Positions 1 through 7,419 of a stretch of 64,000 bases of DNA are shown here, piece by piece (position 1 is the stretch's first letter; each line of letters starts with the position of its first letter). The position numbers and the translations under genes are program-made. Source of the stretch: PALSA-610 sp038239145 (GTDB taxonomy: Bacteria; Actinomycetota; Acidimicrobiia; IMCC26256; PALSA-610); contig JBBSFB010000002.1 in the NCBI GenBank assembly GCA_038239145.1, positions 62,001-126,000 of the forward strand. The letters are read 5' to 3'. Below the pieces are notes generated by a model. That model saw only the letters and a list, made by a program, of their open reading frames with translations. It was not told the DNA's origin and ran no database searches.

Positions 1-10
1 GTTGCCTCCT

Positions 11-1075
11 CTACCCCGGAAAGGATACGACGACGCCGCCGCCGGCCGCCGAGGTACGGATCGCGTCGATCACCTGCATCTCGGCCACGCCGTCGGCGAA
101 GGTCGGGAGCGGCACCGCGGCGGGGGCGGGACGGCCCTCGACCCCGGCCCGCAGAGCCTCGGCCAGGCGCGTGTAGGGGCCGAGTTCGAGATGGGTGTAT
201 CGATCCCGGGGGTCGTCGGAGCGCGTCGGAGGTTGGGGCAGGGCGAGATCGTCGGGGACCACGAGCAGCCGCCGGCCCCGGCGATCGGAGCAATACACGC
301 CGTCGGCGGCGACCTCGATCGTGCCCTCGGTGCCCGCCACCATCGATAGGCCGATCGGCTGCGTCGTCCACGAGGCCGCAGTCTGCTGGATCAAGCCGTG
401 CACCCCGCTCCGCATCGTCGCACGCACCACGAATGTGTCTTCTGCGCCATCGGTGCGCGCGCTCACGGTCGGCAACGTGGCGCTGACCGAGGAGAACTCG
501 CCGAACCACGTCCGGAGCTGGTCGACGATGTGGGAGCCGGACGCTCCGAGCCACCCGCCGCCCCGCGCACCGTCGAACCACCACTCGGGTACGCGCGCGT
601 CGGGATCCGCCACCAGGGGGACGAACGACACCAACGAGAACAGGCGGGGTTCCCCGATGACGCCGTCGGCGATGGCGCGCGCGACCAGCGCGCGGTCGGG
701 CGCCCAGCGGAACTCGTGCCCGACGAGGTGTGACACCTGTGCCCGTTCCGCGGCCGCGAGCATCTGTCCGGCTTCGTGCGCGTCGAGCGCGAACGGCTTC
801 TCGCAGATCACGTGCCGGCCCGCGGTGCACGCTTCGATCGCGAGCGCGGCGTGGGTGTCGGGCGGCGTCGCGATCGTGACCGCGTCGACCTGCGCGAATG
901 CGAGCGCGTCGGAGAGCGACGTGAACGCTCGTTCGATACCCAGCCGCTCGGCTCGGCGTTGCGTGCGATCGACGTCCGTGCCGACGAGACCGTGCACGGT
1001 GAACCCTGCGTTCCGTAGCGCAGGCACGTGGACTCGACAGCCGAACCCCGTGCCGACCACGACCGCGCCCGGCAT
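11..1075 (-). CDS. Gfo/Idh/MocA-family NAD(P)-dependent oxidoreductase
   Basis: Predicted cytoplasmic oxidoreductase of 354 aa that would oxidise or reduce a sugar, inositol or related polyol with NAD(P). The N-terminus has a Rossmann fold (VVVGTGFGCRVH, about residues 5-16), followed by the family hallmark EKP at residues 92-94. The C-terminal half looks like the usual alpha/beta dimerisation and substrate domain. I chose the ATG at 1075 because its first base overlaps the TGA of the upstream dehydrogenase gene (TGATG), which implies translational coupling; the frame stays open further upstream but has no homologous look. The substrate cannot be told from sequence. The neighbouring 2-hydroxyacid dehydrogenase and SMP-30-like lactonase suggest sugar or sugar-acid catabolism (inference). 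Confidence 0.85.
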   Translation of the reverse strand: MPGAVVVGTGFGCRVHVPALRNAGFTVHGLVGTDVDRTQRRAERLGIERAFTSLSDALAFAQVDAVTIATPPDTHAALAIEACTAGRHVICEKPFALDAHEAGQMLAAAERAQVSHLVGHEFRWAPDRALVARAIADGVIGEPRLFSLVSFVPLVADPDARVPEWWFDGARGGGWLGASGSHIVDQLRTWFGEFSSVSATLPTVSARTDGAEDTFVVRATMRSGVHGLIQQTAASWTTQPIGLSMVAGTEGTIEVAADGVYCSDRRGRRLLVVPDDLALPQPPTRSDDPRDRYTHLELGPYTRLAEALRAGVEGRPAPAAVPLPTFADGVAEMQVIDAIRTSAAGGGVVVSFPG

Positions 1076-2016
1076 CAATAGCCCTCGGTTGCGTCGACGA
1101 CGTTGAGGAGCGGTTCGTGTCGGAGGAACCGACCGATGTTCTCGATCAAGACCTCGACCGCGGCGGCCTGCAGCTGCGGCGTGTACCACGAGACGTGGGC
1201 GGTCATCCGCACCTTGGGATGCGAGTACAGCCAGTGTCCGGCCGGAAGCGGCTCGGGATCGACCGTGTCGAGCGTCGCCATCGCGACGGTGTCGTCATCG
1301 AGCGCAACGCGGAGCGCGTCCTGGTCGACGATGCTGCCGCGCGCGATGTTGACCAGGTGGACTCCCGGTTTCATCCGCGCGAACGCGGCGGCGTCGATCA
1401 AGTGCCGGGTGCGCGCGGTTGCCGGCGCGGCGATCACGACGTGGTCGGCGCCATCCAACAGTTCGTCGAGGGAACGCACCACGTGCACACCGTCTACCGG
1501 ACTCGGCGCATCGGTCCGGCGGAGTGCCCGCACGTGCACCCCGAACGCGAGGGAACGCGTCGCGATCGCGGTGCCGATCCCACCCAGCCCGACCAGCGCG
1601 AGTGTCGAGCCCTCGACCCGGTCGAGCTTCGGGTCGGGGAAGTTCCAATACTTCGGCTTCTCCGACAGGAAGGTCTCCGGGAAACGTTTTGCCCAGGCGA
1701 GGATCGCGGCGAGCACCCACTCCGAGATCGGCACCGCGCTGGCGCCGCGCGCGCACGTGACGATGCGATCGTGCTCGAACACCGCCGGTGCCACGTTGTC
1801 GGCGCCCGTCCCCGACAGCTGGACCCAGCGGACACGAGCGGCGTCGAGCCACGGAACGATCGCGTCCCACGCGTGATAGCCGCCGAAGAACGCCGCGGCG
1901 TTGAGCCCTGCGGGCGGATCGCCGGCCGTGAACTCGACCAGCTCGACCTCCGGATACGCCTCCTGCACACGCCCGGCTTCGGCCGAGGCGAGGTCGAGCT
2001 GGGCGATGATCCGCAC
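1075..2016 (-). CDS. D-isomer-specific 2-hydroxyacid dehydrogenase
   Basis: NAD-dependent dehydrogenase of about 313 aa that interconverts a 2-oxoacid and a D-2-hydroxyacid. It shows the NAD-binding GLGGIG motif and the three catalytic elements of the family: Arg in NIARGSIVD, Glu in TVDPEPLP, and His in TAHVSW. The GTG at 2016 begins VRIIAQLD, where family similarity starts. Upstream codons run into the opposite-strand gene, so I rejected the longer version, although no strong ribosome binding site is visible at 2016. It is the first gene of a two-gene operon with the Gfo/Idh oxidoreductase, with a one-base overlap. The exact substrate is unknown; glyoxylate/hydroxypyruvate reductase-like is the generic alternative. 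Confidence 0.82.
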   Translation of the reverse strand: MRIIAQLDLASAEAGRVQEAYPEVELVEFTAGDPPAGLNAAAFFGGYHAWDAIVPWLDAARVRWVQLSGTGADNVAPAVFEHDRIVTCARGASAVPISEWVLAAILAWAKRFPETFLSEKPKYWNFPDPKLDRVEGSTLALVGLGGIGTAIATRSLAFGVHVRALRRTDAPSPVDGVHVVRSLDELLDGADHVVIAAPATARTRHLIDAAAFARMKPGVHLVNIARGSIVDQDALRVALDDDTVAMATLDTVDPEPLPAGHWLYSHPKVRMTAHVSWYTPQLQAAAVEVLIENIGRFLRHEPLLNVVDATEGY

Positions 2017-2167
2017 GACCGCAGAAGCTAGCCCGAGCGGCTCGCACCGCCGGTCCGGTGGGTCCTCGAGGTTGCAGGGCTCGACGTCGGGTTGGCACCC
2101 GGCGAGCCGCAATCCAACTGACACCGCACTGCGGCGTGATCCGGCGCGTCGGCGTACGGTTCCCGCC

Positions 2168-3037
2168 ATGCAGTCGGTCGTGGTGGGTCAAGGCATCCCG
2201 TTCGCGGAGGGACCCGTGTGGTGTCCCGACGGCACCGTCGTGGCAACGAGCGTCGCCGCAGGCGCGCTGTTCCGCGTCGAGCCGGGGTCGGCAACCGTGA
2301 CCCGCATCGCCGATACAAGCGGGGGCGCGAACGGTGCTGCCCTCGCGGCCGACGGCTCGATCCTCGTGACCCAGAACGGTGGCATCGACTTCTCGGTGTT
2401 GCCCGGGGTGTTCGCCACACTGCCTGCGTGCGTGCCGGCCGTGCCCGGCTTACAACTCGCCGCGCCCGACGGGAGCGTCACATATCTCACCGACGACGGC
2501 TACCGAGGCCCGAATGATCTCGCCGTCGACAACACCGGCGCGGTGTACTTCACCGACCCCGGGCACTTCCCTCCGCCCGAGGACGGTCGGGGCCGCGTGA
2601 TGGTCTTCGAACGCGACGGCACGGTCAGCACATTCGCGGGCGGTTTCCACTACTGCAACGGCATCGCGCTCGAACCCGACGGCACCATCGTGGTCATCGA
2701 GCGCCGAGGGCTGCAGCGCGTGCACCCCGACGGTTCCTGCGAGTGGGTCGTGGAGCATCTCGGGCCGGGCGGGGGCGACGGGTTCTGCCTCGATGCCGAC
2801 GGCCGCTTCTACGTCGCGTCGACGATCGAGCACGGCATCCGTGTGGTCGACCGCGACGGCGCGGTCCTCGACTTTTTGGCGATCGAAGGCGAGGGGCTGA
2901 CGACGAACTGCTGCTTCGGCGGCGCCGACATGCGCACGTTGTTCGCTACCGACGCGATGCCCGGCAATCTCATCGCATTCGAAGGGATGCCGACGCCCGG
3001 TCTCGAGCTGCCGACCTGGCCCGGACTCGCTCCGTAG
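2168..3037 (+). CDS. SMP-30/gluconolactonase/LRE-family hydrolase
   Basis: A 289-aa predicted six-bladed beta-propeller lactonase, likely hydrolysing a sugar lactone with a divalent metal. The N-terminal FAEGPVW motif supplies the usual metal-ligand glutamate. GPNDLAVD (the Asn-Asp ligand region), FTDPGHFP and YCNGIALEPDG repeat the blade pattern of SMP-30 proteins. The ATG at 2168 starts just before the conserved region. The gene is divergent from the 2-hydroxyacid dehydrogenase, and a shared promoter region of about 150 bases lies between them. No signal peptide is seen, so it is probably cytoplasmic. The family assignment is firm; the substrate is not known. Confidence 0.82.
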   Translation: MQSVVVGQGIPFAEGPVWCPDGTVVATSVAAGALFRVEPGSATVTRIADTSGGANGAALAADGSILVTQNGGIDFSVLPGVFATLPACVPAVPGLQLAAPDGSVTYLTDDGYRGPNDLAVDNTGAVYFTDPGHFPPPEDGRGRVMVFERDGTVSTFAGGFHYCNGIALEPDGTIVVIERRGLQRVHPDGSCEWVVEHLGPGGGDGFCLDADGRFYVASTIEHGIRVVDRDGAVLDFLAIEGEGLTTNCCFGGADMRTLFATDAMPGNLIAFEGMPTPGLELPTWPGLAP

Positions 3038-3081
3038 GAAGATCGCACCGAACGACGGTGAGTGCACCCGCGAACTACGTG

Positions 3082-3123
3082 GATACCGCCGGCGGCATCA
3101 CCCGCAGTATCACCGGCGGTATC
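3082..3123. terminator. hairpin between convergent genes
   Basis: An 11-bp perfect inverted repeat (gataccgccgg at 3082-3092, ccggcggtatc at 3113-3123) with a 20-base loop lies in the 144-base gap between two convergent genes. It could stop transcription from both sides. No T-run follows either arm, so the assignment as an intrinsic terminator is tentative. Confidence 0.5.
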
Positions 3124-3181
3124 AACCCCGATTCACACGACGCGACACCGGGCCGAAAACGATCGCAACGAACGGATCGCG

Positions 3182-3817
3182 CTACGCGCTGCGCACGCGG
3201 GCGGCAAGATCGCAGGCCCACTGCACGGGATCGTCGAGGCCCCAACCGATGTCGGGAAGGTCGAAGTACTCGATGCTCAGCTTGCCGCGATAGTCGAGTC
3301 GCTCGAGCTCACGGAACACTGCATCGAAGTCGACCGCGCCGGTGGGGTCGTCGACGTGGACCTGGGTGTGACCGGGCTTGCCCTGTCGCAACTGCACGTG
3401 ATCGGCCAGCGCGAGGAGCTCACACGGATCACCGCCCCAGTCGGCGACGTGACCCGTGTCGACCAGGATGCGGACGTCACCGACCTCGTCCCGGAACGCC
3501 CGGATCGATTCGGCCGAGTTCACGATCGCGCCTGCCCACGGCTCCAACAACGCCTGCGGCGCGCGCCGCCACCACCGCACCGCCCGGTCCCACGCGCCGT
3601 CGAGCTGTGCGCTCGGAGCGGGCGTCGTGCACCACGCGTCGACCGGCTTCGGGTACGCGGTCGGGCACCCGATCGGCAAGGCGAGACTGTCGGGATCGGT
3701 GCCGATCATGCAGTCGATGTGCTCGAAGCCGTCGGCCTTGGCGGCGGCGGCGCGGTCGGCGATCCCGGCGTGCCGGGCGTAGGTGACGTCGACGACACCC
3801 AACGGCCAGTCCGTCAC
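3182..3817 (-). CDS. xylose isomerase-like TIM-barrel (sugar phosphate isomerase/epimerase) family protein
   Basis: A 211-aa AP-endonuclease-2/xylose-isomerase-like TIM-barrel protein. Family-like motifs are the strand ILVDTGHVADWGGD, the metal-site region ADHVQLRQGK, and the C-terminal LSIEYFDLPD, where Glu is the usual metal ligand. At 211 aa it is shorter than most members (about 250-280). The GTG at 3817 forms a four-base GTGA overlap with the SDR stop, so it is translated with the MaoC and SDR genes as the third gene of the operon. The open frame continues far upstream but only as antisense. The substrate is unknown. Pairing with a MaoC hydratase is unusual for a sugar isomerase. Confidence 0.75.
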   Translation of the reverse strand: MTDWPLGVVDVTYARHAGIADRAAAAKADGFEHIDCMIGTDPDSLALPIGCPTAYPKPVDAWCTTPAPSAQLDGAWDRAVRWWRRAPQALLEPWAGAIVNSAESIRAFRDEVGDVRILVDTGHVADWGGDPCELLALADHVQLRQGKPGHTQVHVDDPTGAVDFDAVFRELERLDYRGKLSIEYFDLPDIGWGLDDPVQWACDLAARVRSA

Positions 3818-4704
3818 TTCTCCATCGACTTCGGCATCACCATGCCCACCGTCTGCATGTGCTGGCCGAGCGTGGCGTCGAACTTCTCTGCGACCTCGCT
3901 CGCGCTCCAGCCGCCGTCCTTCCACATCCACGCAATCTGCTTCGGGTGCTGGAAGAGTGTGTACGCGTACTCGGTCCGGCCGAGGATCTGACCGTTCACG
4001 TGGGCGGCGCCTTCGGACGCCAAGAACGCGACGAGCGGCGCGTTGAGGGCCGGATTCTCCTCGGGCGGCGCTTCCTTGCCCGAGCGCTCGTACAGCGCGG
4101 CCGTCATCCGGGTCGCGCCCGCGGGCGCGACCGCGTTGACCGTGACGCCGTAACGGCCGAGCTCCATCGACCACACGAAGGTCATGCCCATGATGCCGGC
4201 CTTGGCCGCGCCGTAGTTGGTCTGGCCGAAGTTGCCGCGCAGACCCGCCGACGACGTGATGTTGATGATCCGGCCGTAGCCCTTCTCCTTCATCACCTCG
4301 GCCGCGTGGCGCGTGCAGTTGAAGGTGCCCTTCATGTGCACGCCGACGACCGAGTCGAAGTCGGCTTCGTCCATCTTCAGCAACGTCTTGTCGCGCACTA
4401 TTCCCGCGTTGTTGACGAGGATGTCGACAGTACCGAAAGCCTCGACCGCCGTGCGCGTGATGTTGGCGGCGCCGTCGAAGTCGGTGACGGAGTCGTAGTT
4501 CGGGACGGCTTTCGATCCGAGCGCCCCGATCTCGGCGCACACCTGTGCAGCCGGATCCTCCTCGGTGCCGCGTCCGTCGAGGGAAACTCCGACGTCGTTC
4601 ACGACGACCGACGCGCCCTCGCGCGCGAAGCACAGCGCGAACTCGCGACCGATACCGCGACCGGAGCCGGTCACGATCGCGACGCGACCGTCGAGCACAC
4701 CCAT
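3814..4704 (-). CDS. SDR-family dehydrogenase resembling 3-hydroxyacyl-CoA dehydrogenases
   Basis: A 296-aa classical short-chain dehydrogenase. The cofactor motif TGSGRGIG is near residue 12, NNAG is in the middle, a Ser lies in NITSSAG, and the catalytic Tyr-Lys pair is in NYGAAKAG. The insert after strand two (DVGVSLDGRG) and the PAGATRM region resemble the dehydrogenase part of peroxisomal multifunctional enzyme type 2 proteins. That suggests oxidation of a 3-hydroxyacyl-CoA or steroid-type substrate with NAD. It directly abuts the MaoC-like hydratase gene, whose stop adjoins this ATG with no gap. This fits a hydratase-dehydrogenase pair acting on successive beta-oxidation steps (inference from context). 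Confidence 0.85.
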   Translation of the reverse strand: MGVLDGRVAIVTGSGRGIGREFALCFAREGASVVVNDVGVSLDGRGTEEDPAAQVCAEIGALGSKAVPNYDSVTDFDGAANITRTAVEAFGTVDILVNNAGIVRDKTLLKMDEADFDSVVGVHMKGTFNCTRHAAEVMKEKGYGRIINITSSAGLRGNFGQTNYGAAKAGIMGMTFVWSMELGRYGVTVNAVAPAGATRMTAALYERSGKEAPPEENPALNAPLVAFLASEGAAHVNGQILGRTEYAYTLFQHPKQIAWMWKDGGWSASEVAEKFDATLGQHMQTVGMVMPKSMEK

Positions 4705-5121
4705 CTACGCGACCGCCGCGGTGGCCTCGCCGATGACCGCGGTCACGCCGTCCTGGTTCGCCACCGTGAACGTGAGGTCGACGAGGTGCTCGCCGCCTTC
4801 GTCGCGCTTGCCCGTGACGGTCGCCAAACAGGTGAGCACGTCGCCCGGCCACACCTGCTTGGCAAAGCGCACCTGCAGCCGGCGGAGCGCCTCGGCGCCG
4901 AACCAGTCCTTCACAACCCGGGCTGCGAGTCCCATCGAGAGCATCCCGTGTCCGAACACCGACGGGTTGCCGACCTGGGTCGCGATCGTGTCGTCGTGAT
5001 GCATGGGGTTGAAATCGCCACTGGCTCCGGCGTACTTCACGAACATCGTGCGCGTGAGCGCAGGGAATTCCTGGGTCCGTTCCTCGCCAACCGAAACGGC
5101 GTCGTACGTGGTCGCGCTCAC
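4705..5121 (-). CDS. MaoC-like (R)-specific enoyl-CoA hydratase family protein
   Basis: A 138-aa single hot-dog-fold protein. The signature ASGDFNPMHHDD, which carries the catalytic Asp and His of R-specific hydratases, is near residues 33-44. FGHGMLSMG follows and forms the substrate-tunnel helix. It would hydrate a 2-enoyl-CoA to (R)-3-hydroxyacyl-CoA. It is the first gene of an operon with the SDR and TIM-barrel genes and is divergent from a TetR regulator 114 bases away, which probably controls it. The length and motif match stand-alone MaoC domains; HadB-like acyl dehydratase is an alternative name. Confidence 0.85.
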   Translation of the reverse strand: MSATTYDAVSVGEERTQEFPALTRTMFVKYAGASGDFNPMHHDDTIATQVGNPSVFGHGMLSMGLAARVVKDWFGAEALRRLQVRFAKQVWPGDVLTCLATVTGKRDEGGEHLVDLTFTVANQDGVTAVIGEATAAVA

Positions 5122-5235
5122 TTGTCCCCTCCGATGCTGACGTCGGCGTCGGAGCGTAGCGGTGCAAGCCCGCTCCAGTCAGGGCGAGACACCGGAAACA
5201 TGACACGAACGTCGGGTCCGACCTAGCCTTCCCAG

Positions 5236-5874
5236 GTGCCCCGGGCCGGTGGAAACCAATCCGCGGCGCGCGGGCGGGCGACGAGTGAGCCCCGAGAGCT
5301 GCGCGCCCGAGGCCGCAACACGCAACGACGCCTCCTCGATGCCGGCGCCATCGTCCTGGCGACGAAGGGGTATCACGCCACCCGGGTCGACGACGTGGTG
5401 AAACTGGCCGAGACCTCGCACGGAACCTTCTACCTGTACTTCTCCAACAAGGAGGAGCTGTTCCGTGCCCTCGCAGCCGAGGTCGCCGAGGAGATGCAAG
5501 CGCTCGCCGAAGCCCTGGAACCGCTCCGGGCCGGAGCCACGGGGCAAGCACGACTGCAACGCTGGATCGCGGAGTTCGTCGCCCTCTACCGGCGGCACGG
5601 TCCGGTCATCCGAGCGTGGACCGAAGCCGAGATCGGCGGCAGTGAGTTCGGCCGCCTGGGCACCGATCTGCTCACGCAGTTCACCGGCGTGATCGTCGGC
5701 CGGGTCGGCGAGGTCGCCCCCGCCGACGTCGATCCCGCAATCGCCACACTCGTGCTCGTTGCGATGCTCGAGCGCCTGAACTACTACGCGCTCACGGAGC
5801 AAGTGCACGTCGAGCCCGACGTGATCGCGGCGACGCTGGCGCGGGTCACCCACGCGTCGCTGTTCGGCGGTTGA
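5236..5874 (+). CDS. TetR/AcrR-family transcriptional regulator
   Basis: A 212-aa regulator with an N-terminal helix-turn-helix: RRLLDAGAIVLATKGYHATRV followed by the recognition part TSHGTFYLYFSNKEEL (about residues 30-75). A ligand-binding helical domain fills the C-terminal two thirds. A basic, low-complexity N-terminal extension of about 25 residues precedes the domain, so the GTG start at 5236 could be later. It is divergent from the maoC-SDR operon and is therefore the likely repressor of that operon, presumably responding to an acyl-CoA or related lipid (inference). It converges on the livF-like gene 15 bases downstream. Confidence 0.85.
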   Translation: MPRAGGNQSAARGRATSEPRELRARGRNTQRRLLDAGAIVLATKGYHATRVDDVVKLAETSHGTFYLYFSNKEELFRALAAEVAEEMQALAEALEPLRAGATGQARLQRWIAEFVALYRRHGPVIRAWTEAEIGGSEFGRLGTDLLTQFTGVIVGRVGEVAPADVDPAIATLVLVAMLERLNYYALTEQVHVEPDVIAATLARVTHASLFGG

Positions 5875-5889
5875 TCGACGCTTCGGGGG

Positions 5890-6648
5890 CTACGGAGCGG
5901 GGTGGCCGGGCGTTCCGCCGCCACCGAGGACACGCGCCTGCAGGTCGCCCAGCTCCGATACCGGGCCCCAGTATGCGACCTCGCCCTTCACCAACACGAT
6001 GGCCTCGTCGGCGATCCCGAGCGCGTGGTGCACGTGCTGCTCCACGATCAGCAGCGTGGTCCCCGAGTCGCGGATCTGCTCGAGCGTCCGGTACACCTCG
6101 TCGACGACGATCGGGGCGAGACCGAGCGAGAGCTCGTCGGCGATCAACAACCGCGGCTTCTCGACCATCACCCGCGACAGCGACAGCATGCGCTGTTCAC
6201 CACCGGACAACGTGCCTGCGACCTGGCGGCGCCGCTCCCCCAGCCGGGGGAACATCGTGAACGCCTGGTCGACTGCTTCCCGCACCCCGCTGCGACCCCG
6301 ACTCCGCCGGAACGTCAGCTCGAGGTTCTCCTCCACCGAGAGCGACGCGAACACCGACCGCCCCTCCGGTGCGTGCACGATGCCGAGACGCGCGTAGCGA
6401 AAAGCCGGGCGACCGGTGACGTCGTCCCCTGCGAACATGACCTGGCCGGCCGTTGGAGTGACGAGGCCCGAACAGATCCGGGCGATGGTCGTCTTACCGG
6501 CTCCGTTCGAGCCCAGCAATGCCAGCACCCGGCCTCGGGGCAGCGAGAACGAAACGCCGAAGATGGCTCGGAACGGGCCGTACGCGGCTTCGACGTTCCG
6601 CAGCTCGAGCAGCGGCGCCTCGACGGGCTCAGCGGCGGCGGCGACCAT
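5890..6648 (-). CDS. livF: LivF-type ABC transporter ATP-binding protein
   Basis: A 252-aa ATPase, last gene of a branched-chain amino-acid-type (HAAT) import operon. It has Walker A GSNGAGKTT, the APEGRSVFASLSVEENL segment typical of LivF, signature LSGGEQRM and Walker B RLLIADELSLGLAP. It pairs with the LivG-like ATPase encoded 12 bases upstream to energise the fused permease. The substrate could be branched-chain amino acids, but this family also takes up amides, urea and other small molecules in actinobacteria. Confidence 0.88.
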   Translation of the reverse strand: MVAAAAEPVEAPLLELRNVEAAYGPFRAIFGVSFSLPRGRVLALLGSNGAGKTTIARICSGLVTPTAGQVMFAGDDVTGRPAFRYARLGIVHAPEGRSVFASLSVEENLELTFRRSRGRSGVREAVDQAFTMFPRLGERRRQVAGTLSGGEQRMLSLSRVMVEKPRLLIADELSLGLAPIVVDEVYRTLEQIRDSGTTLLIVEQHVHHALGIADEAIVLVKGEVAYWGPVSELGDLQARVLGGGGTPGHPAP

Positions 6649-6660
6649 CGGACCTTCCCA

Positions 6661-7419
6661 TCAGACGATGTCCCCAAGGTAGGCCTTGCGGACCGCACTG
6701 TCGGCGAACACCTCGTCGGTCAGGCCCGAGGCGATCAGCGTGCCGAAGTCGAGCACGAAGACCCGCTCGACGAGGCTGCGCACGAAGTCGACGTCGTGCT
6801 CCACCAACAAGATCGCGAAACCGCGCTCCTGTTGCACGGCCCGAAGCTGCACGCCGAGCGTCTCGGTCTCGTGCCGGTCGAGACCCGACGACGGCTCGTC
6901 GAGCAGCACGAGCTTGGGTTCGGTCATGAGCGCTCGGCCGATCTCGACCAGGCGGCCGACGCCGAGGCTCAATGATTCGATCGGGCGATCCGCGACCGGT
7001 GTGAGTCCGAGCAGCTCGAGCATGGCGTCGACGCGGGAGTTCTCGTCCGAGGACGCACCGCCCAGGAACAGCACGTCCTTCCAGAGTGCGCCCCGACCGT
7101 TGCGCACGCGCTCGGCGACGAAGAAGTGATCGCGCGGCGTCATCCCCGCAAAGAGCTCGATGCGCTGGAAGGTCCGACCGATTCCGAGCCGGGCCCGCTT
7201 GTGCGTGGCGACCCGGGTGAGGTCCTTGCCGTCGAACGTGACGCGGCCGTCATCGGGCTTCAAGATGCCGAGGAGACAGTTGAAGAACGTCGTCTTGCCG
7301 GCGCCGTTCGGGCCGATCAGGCCAACGACCTCGCCCACCTTCACGTCGAGGTTTACGTGGTCGAGCGCGGTGATCCCCGCGAACGTCTTGGTGACGCCAC
7401 TTGCGTCGAGGAGGCTCAC
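6661..7419 (-). CDS. livG: LivG-type ABC transporter ATP-binding protein
   Basis: A 252-aa ATPase with Walker A GPNGAGKTT, the LivG-type RTFQRIELFAGMTPRDHF segment, signature SLSLGVGRLVEIGRAL (a divergent LSxG form: LSLG instead of LSGG) and Walker B LVLLDEPSSGLD. The GTG at 7419 shares four bases (GTGA) with the stop of the fused permease gene, so the two are translationally coupled. It works with the LivF-like partner in the same import complex at the membrane. The LSLG variant is the only irregularity and is known in some LivG-type ATPases. Confidence 0.87.
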   Translation of the reverse strand: MSLLDASGVTKTFAGITALDHVNLDVKVGEVVGLIGPNGAGKTTFFNCLLGILKPDDGRVTFDGKDLTRVATHKRARLGIGRTFQRIELFAGMTPRDHFFVAERVRNGRGALWKDVLFLGGASSDENSRVDAMLELLGLTPVADRPIESLSLGVGRLVEIGRALMTEPKLVLLDEPSSGLDRHETETLGVQLRAVQQERGFAILLVEHDVDFVRSLVERVFVLDFGTLIASGLTDEVFADSAVRKAYLGDIV

